A DNA stretch of 64,000 nucleotides from Thermogutta terrifontis (GCF_002277955.1 NZ_CP018477.1:744001-808000), one strand, 5' to 3'. Shown: positions 8,056 through 17,800, numbered from the stretch's first letter. The notes: generated from the letters alone by a model not told the origin. Translations and numbers: made by a program.

Positions 8056-10119
8056 ATGAGCTTTTTGATTGTCCTCGTTGCAGGAATGCCGCTGGTGGCC
8101 GCCCTCGTGACGGCTGTGCTGGGACCGCGCGTTTTGCGAGAAAGCAGTCATGTCCCCACCGTAACGGCCACGGCGATTTCGTTCGTAGGCTCACTGGCGC
8201 TTCTGGGGATGCTGTTACGATCGGCCCCGGCCGTCCACGGCAGTCATTCTGGCGAGCACGTGCCGACGTTTGAGCGAGTCTTCGAGCTGTGGAGTTGGGC
8301 GGACATCAGTCCCAGTGGCGCATCCGTCGAGCGACCTGTTCCCCATGGCACGTGGGATTTCGCGAGATTTCATATTCCGGTGGCGCTGCGGGTGGATTCG
8401 CTCACGGTCTTCATGCTCGTGACCGTGACGTTCATTTCGCTGCTGGTGGCGATTTATTCCATCGGATACATGCACGAGGACCCTGGCTACTGGCGCTTTT
8501 ATACGTACATCAGCCTGTTTGTCTTTTCCATGATCATGCTCGTTTCCGTGAGCAATTTTGTCCTTCTTTATGTTTTTTGGGAGGCGGTGGGCCTGTGCAG
8601 CTATCTGCTCATCGGATTCTGGTACAGAAAGCCGGAGGCAGCCGCGGCAGGCAAAAAAGCTTTTTTGGTGAACCGTGTGGGGGATTTCGGCTTTGCCCTG
8701 GGGATCTTCCTGCTGTGGTCGATGTATGGGACGCTCAACTTCCACGACACGATCGATCCGCAGACGCAGGAGGTGTTTTCCGCGGGGATCCTGGGGACTG
8801 CCCGACTTCTCCACCCGGAAAAGGGGCTCATTCACGGGGGACTGGCGACCGTCGCCTGTCTGCTCCTGTTTGCGGGGGCGTGTGGAAAGAGTGCCCAGTT
8901 TCCGCTTCATGTGTGGTTGCCCGACGCGATGGAAGGCCCCACGCCGGTGAGCGCTCTTATTCACGCGGCCACGATGGTGACGGCGGGCGTTTACATGGTT
9001 GCCCGGTGCATGCCGCTGTTCCAGGTCGCCCCACATGTTCTGGAGATTGTCGGTGGAGTGGCTACGTTTACGGCTCTCATGGCAGCCATCATAGCGCTCA
9101 CGCAAACCGATCTGAAGCGGATTCTGGCGTACTCCACGATCAGCCAGCTCGGTTACATGTTTTTGGGGCTCTCCGTGGGCGGGCTGGTGGGAGCGGCAGC
9201 CGCCATGTTCCACCTCTTCACGCACGCTTTCTTCAAGGCCCTGCTCTTCCTTGGAGCAGGAAGTGTGATGCATGCAACAGGAGGTGTCATCGACCTGAAT
9301 CAAATTGGCGGGCTGCGGCGCCGGTTGCCGTGGACGCACGTTACCTTCCTGATTGGCAGTCTGGCCCTGGCGGGGATTTTTCCCCTGGCGGGATTCTTCA
9401 GCAAGGATGAGATTCTGGTCGCTCTCGCCGGACGGGCCCATCACAGTGGCTACTATCAGCTGCTGCTGGTCGTGGCAATGGCGACCGCGTTTCTCACCGC
9501 GGTGTACACGTTCCGAGCGTATTTCCGCACATTCTTTGGCGAGGAACGCGTCCCCGCGGAGAGCGCCGGCCATGTTCACGAATCCCCACCGGTGATGCTG
9601 ATTCCGCTGGGCATTCTGGCCGCGGCTTCGGTCATTGCCGGAGCGTTGGTGGGACCAACGCGGTGGGTTGAGCATTTCCTCAGCGGGACGGTAAGTCTGG
9701 ATGCAGCCGCGCGGCTGGCCGGGCATGGCACGGCAACTCACGCGGGAACCATCCCCTGGATCAGCCTGCTGCTGGCGGCGCTCGGTGTGGTCGTGGCGGC
9801 CGGCGTGGTTTTCGGGCCCAGTGCCTTGGTCGATGGGATTGTCGCCCTTTTCCGAGCCATTGGCCTGTACACGCTTTCTTACCGAAAATTCTTCTTTGAC
9901 GAGATTTATCAGTGGGTCGTGGTCCGACCTTTGGCCGGACTGGCGGGTGTGGCTGCCTGGATTGACCGGTTTGTGATTGACTGGCTGGTGGACGTTGTGG
10001 GCCTTATTCCTCGCTTTCTGGGAGCCATGTTACGTGGTGTCCAGAACGGGTTGGTCCCGTGGTATGCCCTGGGAATGGTCCTCGGCATGCTTGTGCTGCT
10101 GGCGGCGCTTGTGCTGTAA
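8056..10119 (+). CDS. nuoL: NADH-quinone oxidoreductase subunit L
   Basis: This is an antiporter-like proton-pumping subunit at the distal end of the complex I membrane arm. It has 14 or more hydrophobic helices, and the conserved core FWEAVGLCSYLLIGFWY, FPLHVWLPDAMEGPTPVSALIHAATMVTAGVY and DLKRILAYSTISQLGYM is present. ATG 8056 gives 687 residues, in the normal range; the frame is open upstream through the nuoK end, but those codons belong to nuoK in another frame. The C-terminal lateral helix region is followed by a 147-base gap before nuoM in which I see nothing clear. Confidence 0.96.
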   Translation: MSFLIVLVAGMPLVAALVTAVLGPRVLRESSHVPTVTATAISFVGSLALLGMLLRSAPAVHGSHSGEHVPTFERVFELWSWADISPSGASVERPVPHGTWDFARFHIPVALRVDSLTVFMLVTVTFISLLVAIYSIGYMHEDPGYWRFYTYISLFVFSMIMLVSVSNFVLLYVFWEAVGLCSYLLIGFWYRKPEAAAAGKKAFLVNRVGDFGFALGIFLLWSMYGTLNFHDTIDPQTQEVFSAGILGTARLLHPEKGLIHGGLATVACLLLFAGACGKSAQFPLHVWLPDAMEGPTPVSALIHAATMVTAGVYMVARCMPLFQVAPHVLEIVGGVATFTALMAAIIALTQTDLKRILAYSTISQLGYMFLGLSVGGLVGAAAAMFHLFTHAFFKALLFLGAGSVMHATGGVIDLNQIGGLRRRLPWTHVTFLIGSLALAGIFPLAGFFSKDEILVALAGRAHHSGYYQLLLVVAMATAFLTAVYTFRAYFRTFFGEERVPAESAGHVHESPPVMLIPLGILAAASVIAGALVGPTRWVEHFLSGTVSLDAAARLAGHGTATHAGTIPWISLLLAALGVVVAAGVVFGPSALVDGIVALFRAIGLYTLSYRKFFFDEIYQWVVVRPLAGLAGVAAWIDRFVIDWLVDVVGLIPRFLGAMLRGVQNGLVPWYALGMVLGMLVLLAALVL

Positions 10120-10266
10120 GTGCCTCGGCCGTGAAAAGGACGGTTCGGGAACAGGACTCAAAGGAACGGGACGTAATAAGAAAACACAACGCCCGAAAAT
10201 TGAAACGTCATCGGCAAGGATTTTTCGCGACGATTGATGAGTTTTGATCAACTGTAGGACACACGC

Positions 10267-12051
10267 ATGGGCACGTTACTGGCAATTACCGTTTTTCTTC
10301 CGCTGGTGGGCGTTCTCCTCGCCGGTCAAACGCGGGAGTCGGCTCGACTGGTGGCCCTGACGGTCGTGCTCGTGAACTGCTTGCTCAGCGGATATCTCGT
10401 GTTTTCCTATCCGGCGGGCGCGCCGAGTTTTGCCGTGCTGGAGGTGCCCTGGTGGCATCGGTCGGAGGCCACGCTCGGGGTACGCTTTGCCGTGGGGCTG
10501 GACGGGCTGAGCGTGTGGCTGTACGGTCTCACCTCGCTTCTCATGATCACCTGTGTTTTGGTGAGCTGGGAAGCGGTGAAAGACAGCGCTCCCGCGTTTT
10601 ATCGCCTTCTGCTTCTGCTTTATACGGGCATGTTGGGAGTCTTTGTGGCCCGCGATGTGCTCCTCTTTTATCTGTTTTTTGAAGCGACACTGATTCCCCT
10701 TTTTTTCCTGATCGGGATTTGGGGGCACGAGGAGCGGCGTTATGCCGCGATGAAGTTCTTCCTTTTCACGCTTGCCGGCAGTGTGCTGACGTTTTTGGGT
10801 TTGCTGGCCCTGGTGATCTGGAATGCCTACGCGAGCGGTTCGGGAGTGGTGACGTTCTCCATTCCCGAACTGACGCAACGGCTGGCGGAACTGCGTGAAC
10901 GGGGGCAACTACCGCTGGCTTTCCAGCTTTGGGTGTTCTGGGCGCTGTTCGCGGGATTCGCCGTGAAAGTACCGCTGGTACCGCTTCACACGTGGTTGCC
11001 GCTGGCGCACGTGGAAGCCCCCACCGCGGGAAGCGTGCTCCTGGCCGGCATTCTCCTGAAAGTTGGTGGGTATGGATTCCTCCGTTTTGTCCTCCCGATG
11101 GTGCCCGATGCGACAGCGCAGGTAGCCCCCTGGATTCTTGGCCTTTCCGCGATCGGGATCATTTACGGGGCCCTGACGGCCTTTGCCCAGCGGGACATCA
11201 AACGCCTGATCGCCTATTCCAGCGTGAGCCATCTCGGGTTCTGTATGCTGGGAGTTTTCACGCTCAATGCCCTCGGGCTGCACGGAGGGCTTTTGCAGAT
11301 GATCAACCATGGACTGGCCACCGGTGGGCTTTTTGCCGTGGTGGGGATGATCTATGAACGATATCACACACGGAAGATCGAATCTTTTGGCGGCCTTGCC
11401 CTGAAGCTCCCCGTCCTGGCGTTTTTCATGTTCGTGCTCACGTTTTCCAGTATCGGCCTGCCCGGTCTGAACGGGTTTGCCGGAGAATTTCTGGTTTTAG
11501 TGGGGATGTTCCAGCGGGCGTGCCACGTCGGAGGGTGGGAATGGGCCTTCGCTGTGGCGGGCACTTTGGGGGTGGTGCTCGGCGCGTGGTATATGTTGAC
11601 GCTGGTGGGACGTGTGTTCTTCGGGGCACTTCGCGAGCCCCCCTCGGAGAGTGTGGCTGCCCGCGATGGCGCGACGGCTGAACAGTCGGAGCCCCGCGAG
11701 GAATGGCACACCTATTCCGTCTCGGCAGGGCAGCACGGTGTCCGGGATTTATCCCTGCGGGAAGTGCTGGCTCTTGCGCCGCTGGTTGTATTCATTGTCT
11801 GGATCGGCATTCAGCCGCAGTTTTTCCTGAGTCGGATGACCCCCGCCTTGAAGTCGGTCCAGAAGTCCCTTGCGGCACCCGCGCCTGCCCAGATCGCGGA
11901 CGGAGCGGTTATTCCTGGACCACGCCAATTGCTTGGTGGGGACGTGCTGACCGGCCAAGTGACGCCGATTGCTGGAAGTGAAGAGCAACTCGCTGACGCC
12001 GTGTACACAGAACACGTGACATTTAATCGCGCGACCAACCATGATGACTGA
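10267..12051 (+). CDS. nuoM: NADH-quinone oxidoreductase subunit M
   Basis: This is the second antiporter-like proton-pumping subunit of complex I. Recognisable parts are FFEATLIPLFFLIGIWG, VKVPLVPLHTWLPLAHVEAPTAGSVLLAGILLKVGGYG and FAQRDIKRLIAYSSVSHLGFCMLG. The protein is 594 residues against the usual 500-550, with the extra length in a hydrophilic insert before the last helix and a C-terminal tail. Its last eleven bases overlap the nuoN start at 12041, pointing to translational coupling. Confidence 0.96.
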   Translation: MGTLLAITVFLPLVGVLLAGQTRESARLVALTVVLVNCLLSGYLVFSYPAGAPSFAVLEVPWWHRSEATLGVRFAVGLDGLSVWLYGLTSLLMITCVLVSWEAVKDSAPAFYRLLLLLYTGMLGVFVARDVLLFYLFFEATLIPLFFLIGIWGHEERRYAAMKFFLFTLAGSVLTFLGLLALVIWNAYASGSGVVTFSIPELTQRLAELRERGQLPLAFQLWVFWALFAGFAVKVPLVPLHTWLPLAHVEAPTAGSVLLAGILLKVGGYGFLRFVLPMVPDATAQVAPWILGLSAIGIIYGALTAFAQRDIKRLIAYSSVSHLGFCMLGVFTLNALGLHGGLLQMINHGLATGGLFAVVGMIYERYHTRKIESFGGLALKLPVLAFFMFVLTFSSIGLPGLNGFAGEFLVLVGMFQRACHVGGWEWAFAVAGTLGVVLGAWYMLTLVGRVFFGALREPPSESVAARDGATAEQSEPREEWHTYSVSAGQHGVRDLSLREVLALAPLVVFIVWIGIQPQFFLSRMTPALKSVQKSLAAPAPAQIADGAVIPGPRQLLGGDVLTGQVTPIAGSEEQLADAVYTEHVTFNRATNHDD

Positions 12052-13642
12052 CTGGCTACCTGAAATCGTGCTCACGATTGTGGCCGTTTTGTGCCTGGTT
12101 CTTGCGCCTTTCCAGGTGCGGCGGAGTTGGTTCTACGCGCTGTCCCTCGTCGGGATGGTGGCCGGTGTCACGCTGTTTTATCTCCAGCAGGGATTTCTCG
12201 TTTCCAGCAAAGACATGCTGGCTGTGTTCGGCCGAGGGCTGGCCTTTTCCGTGGGGCTGATCCTCGTGCTGACGGCCAGTTCTACCGGACAGGAAGGCGA
12301 ACACGAAGGCGAGCGATTGGGGAGTCTGCTCCTGGGGATTGTCGGTCTGGCGCTGGTTGCTCGGGCGGAAGATCTGGTACTTCTGTTTGTCGGATTGGAG
12401 CTCATCTCCGTCGCCTCGTACATCCTTCTCTATGTCGATAAGGAAGGGCCCAATTATCGGGAGGCGGCTACCAAGTACTTTTACCTCAGCGTGCTTTCCT
12501 CGGCCGTGTTCCTGTATGGGCTGAGCTTTGTGTACGGCCTGGCCGGCACGCTATCGCTGAAGGGGCTGATGCAGGCGGGGGCGCAGGGCGTGTTTGCAGG
12601 TGTGATCGGGGCCATTCCGGTAGTGCTGGTCCTGACGGGAATTGGCTTCAAGATCGCCGCCGTACCGTTTCACTTCTATGCTCCCGATGTGTATCAGGGG
12701 ACTTCTCACCGCAATGCAGCCTTGCTGTCGGCCCTCCCCAAGGCGGCGGGCATGCTGGTGCTGGTGCGGCTGCTGCTGGAGGGAATGTTCGGAGGACCGG
12801 ACCGCGCATGGCAGGTGGTCCTGGCGCTTTCCGTGCTCACCATGACGCTGGGAAACGTCCTCGCCCTGTGGCAGACGAATCTGCGGCGACTTCTCGCCTA
12901 CTCTTCAATTGCCCATGCAGGATACATGCTCATCGGTCTCACCGTGGCGATGACGTACGCCACTCCCCAGGGACATCTGTGGGATGGGGCAGCAGCGTTG
13001 CTTTTCTATCTTATCGTGTATCTTCTGGCGACACTGGGCGCATTCGCCGTGCTCGGCATGCTGCGACTTGGCGATCAGCCAGTCGAAACCCTTGATGACC
13101 TCCGCGGGCTGGCTTATGCACCTCACATGGATTTGCGATTGCTGGCCTGGTCGCTGGCGATCTTCATGCTGAGCCTGGCGGGGATTCCACCGTTGGCTGG
13201 TTTTTGGGGGAAACTCGCCGTGTTCTTCAGCGCGCTGGATGTGGGGGGAGTTCCCGGTGGTGGGCCCGCGAGGTCACGCCTCGTCTTCCTCGCCGTGGTG
13301 GGGGCCGTCAATGCGGCCATCGCCGCCGCGTATTATCTCCGGGTTGTGGGAGCAATGTTCTTTGTCACGGCTCGTGGTGAGACGGCGGGCCAGGAAAGGC
13401 AGGCGGTCCAACTTCGGCAGGGTGCCATGCCGGCCATGCTCGCCGTTGCCCTGTGTTTGATTATGACGGTCCTCATCGGCATTGCCCCAGGGAGGTGGAT
13501 CGATCATGCCCGACGGGCCAGCCCCACGCTCCGCGGACCACAGCGATCCATGAAGCTCGCCACCATGGAAGGGAAGCTTTTGGAAATGAGCGGTCCTGCG
13601 GCATTACCTCTGTCGCCCGTGTCGCAGGACGTGTCCGAATGA
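12041..13642 (+). CDS. nuoN: NADH-quinone oxidoreductase subunit N
   Basis: This is the third antiporter-like subunit and the last nuo gene here. Family parts include LFVGLELISVASYILLY, the amphipathic KIAAVPFHFYAPDVYQGTS, and QTNLRRLLAYSSIAHAGYMLIG. Length 533 residues; the first about 25 residues form a helix beginning at the ATG at 12041, inside the nuoM end. Thirteen or fourteen hydrophobic segments are visible. No strong terminator is seen after the stop; a decayed copy of the window's hairpin repeat lies about 145 bases downstream. Confidence 0.95.
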   Translation: MMTDWLPEIVLTIVAVLCLVLAPFQVRRSWFYALSLVGMVAGVTLFYLQQGFLVSSKDMLAVFGRGLAFSVGLILVLTASSTGQEGEHEGERLGSLLLGIVGLALVARAEDLVLLFVGLELISVASYILLYVDKEGPNYREAATKYFYLSVLSSAVFLYGLSFVYGLAGTLSLKGLMQAGAQGVFAGVIGAIPVVLVLTGIGFKIAAVPFHFYAPDVYQGTSHRNAALLSALPKAAGMLVLVRLLLEGMFGGPDRAWQVVLALSVLTMTLGNVLALWQTNLRRLLAYSSIAHAGYMLIGLTVAMTYATPQGHLWDGAAALLFYLIVYLLATLGAFAVLGMLRLGDQPVETLDDLRGLAYAPHMDLRLLAWSLAIFMLSLAGIPPLAGFWGKLAVFFSALDVGGVPGGGPARSRLVFLAVVGAVNAAIAAAYYLRVVGAMFFVTARGETAGQERQAVQLRQGAMPAMLAVALCLIMTVLIGIAPGRWIDHARRASPTLRGPQRSMKLATMEGKLLEMSGPAALPLSPVSQDVSE

Positions 13643-13955
13643 CGCTCCCCAGGGCCAGGCAAAGAGGGAGCGAACCGTTTCCTGAACGGTCTTCCGATTC
13701 TGAATTGCGGATCCCAAGCGAGTCTCTGCCACCGGCCTCGCCTGCCCTGCCCGGTGACGGGAGACGGAGTATCCAGCGTGGAGAAACGGACCTGACACGG
13801 AGGTCCCTCCGATGAGCCGGTGTTGCTGGTTGCTCGAGCTGTCTTCACAATGAGTCAAAAGCCGCGTGCGGGTTCCCCTCGAGGGACGTGGTATCCGGAC
13901 GAAGAGTCTGTCGGCCATTTCGGCAACACCAATGATGTGATGTTGACCGCTACAC
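13643..13955. other. Gap between nuoN and glycosyltransferase gene
   Basis: No gene is supported in these 313 bases. Open frames here do not resemble proteins. The only structure I can point to is a decayed hairpin at 13788-13806, listed separately. No tRNA or clear promoter was seen. Confidence 0.6.
13788..13806. repeat. Decayed copy of the 19-bp hairpin repeat
   Basis: GGACCTG ACACG GAGGTCC has the same 7-5-7 layout as the hairpins listed further right, with the loop and two stem positions changed. It is followed by CTCCGA, the usual flank, and preceded by GTATCCAGCGTGGAGAAACG, which resembles the ATCCA spacer found beside other copies (for example 55322-55339). It is the only copy I found in the first 27 kb. 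Confidence 0.6.
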
Positions 13956-14747
13956 ATGGTGGATCAGGGCGAGTGCCTTATCGTCATCGCGACCTATAAC
14001 GAGCGGGAAACTCTGCCCCCGCTTTTGGAGGCCATTTTCACCACCGTGCCAACCGTGGATGTGCTTGTGGTGGACGATAATTCACCCGATGGCACAGGCG
14101 AGTGGTGCGAGGAATATTCCCGCGGGGATCCGCGTTTGCGGTGTCTTCATCGACCCGGGAAGCAGGGTCTCGGTTCGGCGATCATCGCGGGCCTTCGCGA
14201 AGGTATTGCCCAGGGGTATCGCTACGTGCTCACCATGGATGCCGATTTCAGCCATCCGCCGGAGAGGCTCCCCGATCTGCTCGCCGCCATGGAACCGGCC
14301 AATGGGCCAAAGGTGGATGTGGCGATCGGTTCCCGTTATGTCCCTGGCGGCCGGATTGAAGGCTGGCCCCTGCGACGGCATCTGATGAGTCGCGCGATCA
14401 ACTGGTTTGCGCGACTGATGCTCGGCTTGCCCGTCCGGGATTGCAGTGGCAACTTCCGGTGCTACCGAGCGGCGACACTCGCCCGATTGGACTTCAGTGA
14501 GTTCTGTTCGTCGGGCTATGCATTTTTTGAGGAAATCCTTTACCGCATGCGGAAGATTGGGGCCGTCTTCTGTGAAGTGCCCATCACGTTTGTGGACCGG
14601 CGGGAGGGAGCCTCCAAGATCACCTGGCGGGAAGGGCTTCAAGCGGTGGCGGTCATTGTGAAACTGGCCCTTTCCGAACGCTGTGGGCGCGGAAAACCGC
14701 GGAAAAAGAGCAACCAATTTTCCGTCAGAGAGTCCGCCGATCCGTGA
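13956..14747 (+). CDS. Glycosyltransferase family 2, polyprenol-phosphate mannose synthase type
   Basis: The protein (263 residues) belongs to the GT-A fold family that transfers mannose or glucose from a nucleotide sugar to polyprenyl phosphate. The N-terminus CLIVIATYNERETLPPLLEAI and VDVLVVDDNSPDGTGEW hold the nucleotide-binding aspartates. YVLTMDADFSHPPERLPDLL gives the DxD-like metal site, and IGSRYVPGGRIEGWPLRR matches the Dpm1 class. There is no C-terminal membrane domain, so it is the soluble bacterial type. It follows the nuo operon on the same strand after 313 bases and probably has its own transcript. The exact sugar cannot be read from sequence. Confidence 0.88.
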   Translation: MVDQGECLIVIATYNERETLPPLLEAIFTTVPTVDVLVVDDNSPDGTGEWCEEYSRGDPRLRCLHRPGKQGLGSAIIAGLREGIAQGYRYVLTMDADFSHPPERLPDLLAAMEPANGPKVDVAIGSRYVPGGRIEGWPLRRHLMSRAINWFARLMLGLPVRDCSGNFRCYRAATLARLDFSEFCSSGYAFFEEILYRMRKIGAVFCEVPITFVDRREGASKITWREGLQAVAVIVKLALSERCGRGKPRKKSNQFSVRESADP

Positions 14748-14954
14748 GAGGGGCGTATCAAATCTGAGGCGGTCGCGGTGCCGCTGCCCCGATGCGAGCG
14801 AAAAATATTGGAAATCAACTCGCCGTTCTTGGTTATTCTTGGCGGAGAGGGCGGCGATGGGCTAAAAAGAAGCCTGGGCGATACCGTCTTATCGTGCCCG
14901 TCCTGACGCTTGCTACTTTGGGTAAACAGTTGACGCCCCACACAGCTTGATCAA

Positions 14955-15137
14955 TCAGGTGAACGCGTCCAAGAGCTGGAGAATTGCCGCGATGATGCCC
15001 ATGAAGACGACGATCCAGACGAGGGTCTTGACCCCATGCCGCAAGACGGCCGGCATCGCCTCTTGCCGGGTGCCGGCATAAACCAGACTCACGGCGATGA
15101 GGAGCGGTACGAGATACCACATGTAATTAACGGTCAT
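14955..15137 (-). CDS. Small membrane protein of unknown function
   Basis: A 60-residue protein starting at ATG 15137 (M-T-V-N-Y-M-W-Y-L-V) with two hydrophobic helices, LVPLLIAVSLVYAG and TLVWIVVFMGIIAAILQLL, joined by a short polar loop TRQEAMPAVLRHGVK. A longer start at 15176 exists but adds an unconvincing N-terminus. It lies 51 bases downstream of the 15189-15836 gene on the same strand and is probably co-transcribed. I do not recognise the family; the two-helix layout suggests an integral membrane protein. Confidence 0.6.
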   Translation of the reverse strand: MTVNYMWYLVPLLIAVSLVYAGTRQEAMPAVLRHGVKTLVWIVVFMGIIAAILQLLDAFT

Positions 15138-15188
15138 AACGCAATCGATTCCTGCGTTGGTGTGTAAAAAGTCCACCGCTGTTCGCAG

Positions 15189-15836
15189 TCACTTCGAATT
15201 GGCCATTTCTCCGGCATTGGCAGGGGCCGCGGCGCTGGGAGAGTCCTGGGCGGCCTCCTGGTCTTTGCGGGCGGAAGGTTCCGGGAACAGCGGCCCGCCA
15301 AATGCATCGAATATCACCAAAATATTGAGCAATCCGGCGATTGCCGTGTACAGGCTTCCCAGATCGAAGTAGGCGTGCAACTCGTAACAGATCCGCGACA
15401 GCGTGGGCGGATTACCGTCATCCGTTCCCAGTCGGGGAGGTGCCATGAAGTTATTCCATAAGGGCGGCTTGTTCTGACGTACCCGGGCAGCCTGGATCAG
15501 GGCCGGCATGGCCGGCAGTCCCACACCGATCTGGCAGAGGTAGTATAGCCGCATGTCTCCCGGCCGAAACGACGCGTACACCACTCGCGCATATCCGAGC
15601 TCGCGGTTCCCCCCCAGATAGCAGCCATAGATGAACAGGCCCATGATGCACACGAAAAACAGGATGGCTTTGGCCTGGCGGCCCTGATACCAGTGGCCAA
15701 GTCCTGGCAGCAACCACGCCAGAAACGCTGCGATCCAGGGATCCTTCAAAGTCACCCACCGGCCTTCTTCGTCCAGAAAGCCAGGACTACGCTGCACGGC
15801 GGGGGCTTGCGTCAGGGTGCGCGCTCGTTCGCCCAT
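15189..15836 (-). CDS. Membrane protein with a PGLGHWYQGR-type helix, unknown function
   Basis: A 215-residue protein with an N-terminal polar stretch. The core begins KDPWIAAFLAWLLPGLGHWYQGRQAKA, followed by a hydrophobic helix (ILFFVCIMGLFIYGCYL), and a further hydrophobic stretch (YTAIAGLLNILVIFDAFG) lies near residue 175. The PG-GH-YQG motif occurs in TM2-like small membrane proteins and in planctomycete proteins of unknown role (I recall a DUF6677 label, unverified). The C-terminus is Pro/Ala-rich. It is followed on the same strand by the 60-residue membrane protein. Function is not assignable. Confidence 0.75.
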   Translation of the reverse strand: MGERARTLTQAPAVQRSPGFLDEEGRWVTLKDPWIAAFLAWLLPGLGHWYQGRQAKAILFFVCIMGLFIYGCYLGGNRELGYARVVYASFRPGDMRLYYLCQIGVGLPAMPALIQAARVRQNKPPLWNNFMAPPRLGTDDGNPPTLSRICYELHAYFDLGSLYTAIAGLLNILVIFDAFGGPLFPEPSARKDQEAAQDSPSAAAPANAGEMANSK

Positions 15837-16077
15837 GATTGGCCTTCAATTTGATGGGATGGGATATTCCTCGTGCGGGGGTTCTGAGCAACAATCTGTC
15901 GGCTGACCGGACATCCTGCCAGCGACAGGCCAAACCAGGCTGAGTGTTCTTTCATTGAAGCTAGTCGAGACATGGGAAAATTGCAACGGGTCGCGTGGTT
16001 CGGGAGAACCCGCAATCCCGCAACCACCAACCGCCGCCAGCGTGTAAAAAACCCGCGGACCCGAGCAGTTCTTCCGG

Positions 16078-17226
16078 TCACCGGCCTTTGAGCTCCAGCA
16101 TACGTTCCAGGGCCACCAGGGCATCTTTCGCCGTGGCATCATCAACGCGAATGACGTTGACCGGCGTACCGGCCGCCAGGTTTTCCGCGGCCCAGCAAAG
16201 ATGGGGCAGGTCGATGCGGTACATCGTGGAGCACATGCACACGACCGGGGCCAGGAAATAGATTTCCTGTTCAGGGTGCTTCTTCTTCAGACGATTGACG
16301 AGGTGAAGTTCAGTACCGATCGCCCATTTGGTGCCGGGAGGGGCCTCCTCCACCGCCCGAATGATCCTGCCCGTCGATCCCACGACGTCGGCCTTTTCCA
16401 CGACCTCCTTCATGCACTCGGGGTGCACGAGGATTTTGATGCCGGGATAGTTGGCGCGGAAATAATCGACGTGCTCCGGGCGGAAAATCTGATGGACGCT
16501 ACAGTGGCCTTTCCAGAGGATGACCGTGGACTTTTCGATGGCCTCCCGGGAATTGCCACCCAATTCTCGGGCATAGGGATCCCATACTGGCATTGCTTCT
16601 AAGGGAATGCCCATTTTCAGGGCGGTATTTCTGCCGAGGTGCTGGTCCGGAAAGAAGAGCACGCGTCGTCCCCGGGAGAGCGCCCACTGGAGGGCCACAT
16701 CCGCATTGGCAGAGGTGCACACGGTGCCCCCGTGCCGTCCGCAAAATGCCTTGAGTTTGGCGGACGAATTGACGTAGGTAACGGGAATTACCTCAGAAAT
16801 GTCGATGACCTGGCTTAACTGCTGCCAGCACTCCTCCACCTGGTCGATCTCCGCCATGTCGGCCATGGAGCAGCCTGCTTTCATGTCCGGCAGAATGACG
16901 GGAATGCGTTCGCCGCGCTGGGCTACTTTTTCCGGCCGATTGGCAAGGATGTCCGCAGTCTCCGCCATGAAATGGACACCGCAGAAGATGATGGCACGGC
17001 AGGCTTCGTTCTCGGCCGCCAGGGCACTCAGGCGATAGCTGTCTCCCTGAAGGTCGGAAAGCTCAATCACCTCATCCCGCTGATAATGGTGGCCGAGGAT
17101 AAGCAATCGCGGACCCATCTCCCGTTTGACGGCCAGAATCCGTTCTCTCAGTTCGTCCGGGGAGAGTTTCTTGTAGGCCTCGAACGGATAGGTTTCACTC
17201 TGAGCGGTTTCCAGCACACTTGTCAT
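16078..17226 (-). CDS. nadA: Quinolinate synthase
   Basis: NadA condenses iminoaspartate with dihydroxyacetone phosphate to make quinolinate, the first ring of de novo NAD synthesis, using a [4Fe-4S] cluster. The protein is 382 residues. Landmarks are LILGHHYQRDEVIELSDLQGDS near residue 43, IIFCGVHFMAETADIL, CTSANA, VHPECMKEV, and the C-terminal APVVCMCSTMYRIDLPHLCW, which between them supply the cluster cysteines. It stands alone on the minus strand, so nadB and nadC are elsewhere. The next gene on this strand is fxsA, 82 bases upstream. Confidence 0.95.
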   Translation of the reverse strand: MTSVLETAQSETYPFEAYKKLSPDELRERILAVKREMGPRLLILGHHYQRDEVIELSDLQGDSYRLSALAAENEACRAIIFCGVHFMAETADILANRPEKVAQRGERIPVILPDMKAGCSMADMAEIDQVEECWQQLSQVIDISEVIPVTYVNSSAKLKAFCGRHGGTVCTSANADVALQWALSRGRRVLFFPDQHLGRNTALKMGIPLEAMPVWDPYARELGGNSREAIEKSTVILWKGHCSVHQIFRPEHVDYFRANYPGIKILVHPECMKEVVEKADVVGSTGRIIRAVEEAPPGTKWAIGTELHLVNRLKKKHPEQEIYFLAPVVCMCSTMYRIDLPHLCWAAENLAAGTPVNVIRVDDATAKDALVALERMLELKGR

Positions 17227-17308
17227 TGGTCGAGCACCTTATATTGATGAAGGTTGTGGGCAGCAAACAGGATTTTTATCTCCAGCCGGGGGAGAGAATT
17301 CACATCTC

Positions 17309-17800
17309 TCAACGGACCCTGCGGAACTCCACATCGATGACGTTGTCCTCAAACGGCGGCTCCGGCGGCACAGCCGAGTCGCTTGAGTAAAACCACCAGG
17401 CTGATCCGGCACGAGGTGCCCCAACCGTGGTGAACACGAAGCGTCGCGCAAGGTACCTGCGGAGTGCTGCCTTGATGAAATCCCTCATTGGGCGAAAGAG
17501 CAGGGCAAAGCCGATCACATCGGTGATCAATCCCGGGGTTAGCAGGAGGACTCCTGCCACAAGTACGAGGAGCCCGTCGAACATGGCGTCGGTGGGAAGT
17601 TCACCTCGGGCGAGCTGTTCGTTGAAGCGAAACCAAACGCGGAGTCCTTCCCGGCGAACCTCGGCCGCCCCGATGATCGCCGTGACGACGACCAGGGCCA
17701 GGGTTGGCAACCAGCCAATGTGGGCGGCCATCCACAGCAGGATCGCCAGCTCCACAAACGGGAAGATCAGAAACAATCCAAGCAACCAGAGAAAAAACAT
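17309..17800 (-). CDS. fxsA: FxsA family membrane protein
   Basis: A 163-residue membrane protein of the FxsA family, first known for reducing phage exclusion by F plasmid in E. coli. The hallmark N-terminus LFLIFPFVELAILLWMAAHIGW and TLALVVVTAIIGAAEVRREGL, followed by LPTDAMFDGLLVLVAGVLLLTPGLITDVIGFALLF, is nearly textbook. The C-terminus is polar and ends EDNVIDVEFRRV. It lies just upstream of nadA on the same strand. Its cellular role here is unknown. Confidence 0.9.
   Translation of the reverse strand: MFFLWLLGLFLIFPFVELAILLWMAAHIGWLPTLALVVVTAIIGAAEVRREGLRVWFRFNEQLARGELPTDAMFDGLLVLVAGVLLLTPGLITDVIGFALLFRPMRDFIKAALRRYLARRFVFTTVGAPRAGSAWWFYSSDSAVPPEPPFEDNVIDVEFRRVR

Noticed and set aside
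8215-9741. Long antisense frame (508 codons) opposite nuoL, and similar ones opposite nuoH (4844-6058) and the phosphorylase gene (18896-20317)
   Set aside because: They mirror real genes in GC-rich DNA, are rich in His, Arg, Gln and Gly, and match no protein.
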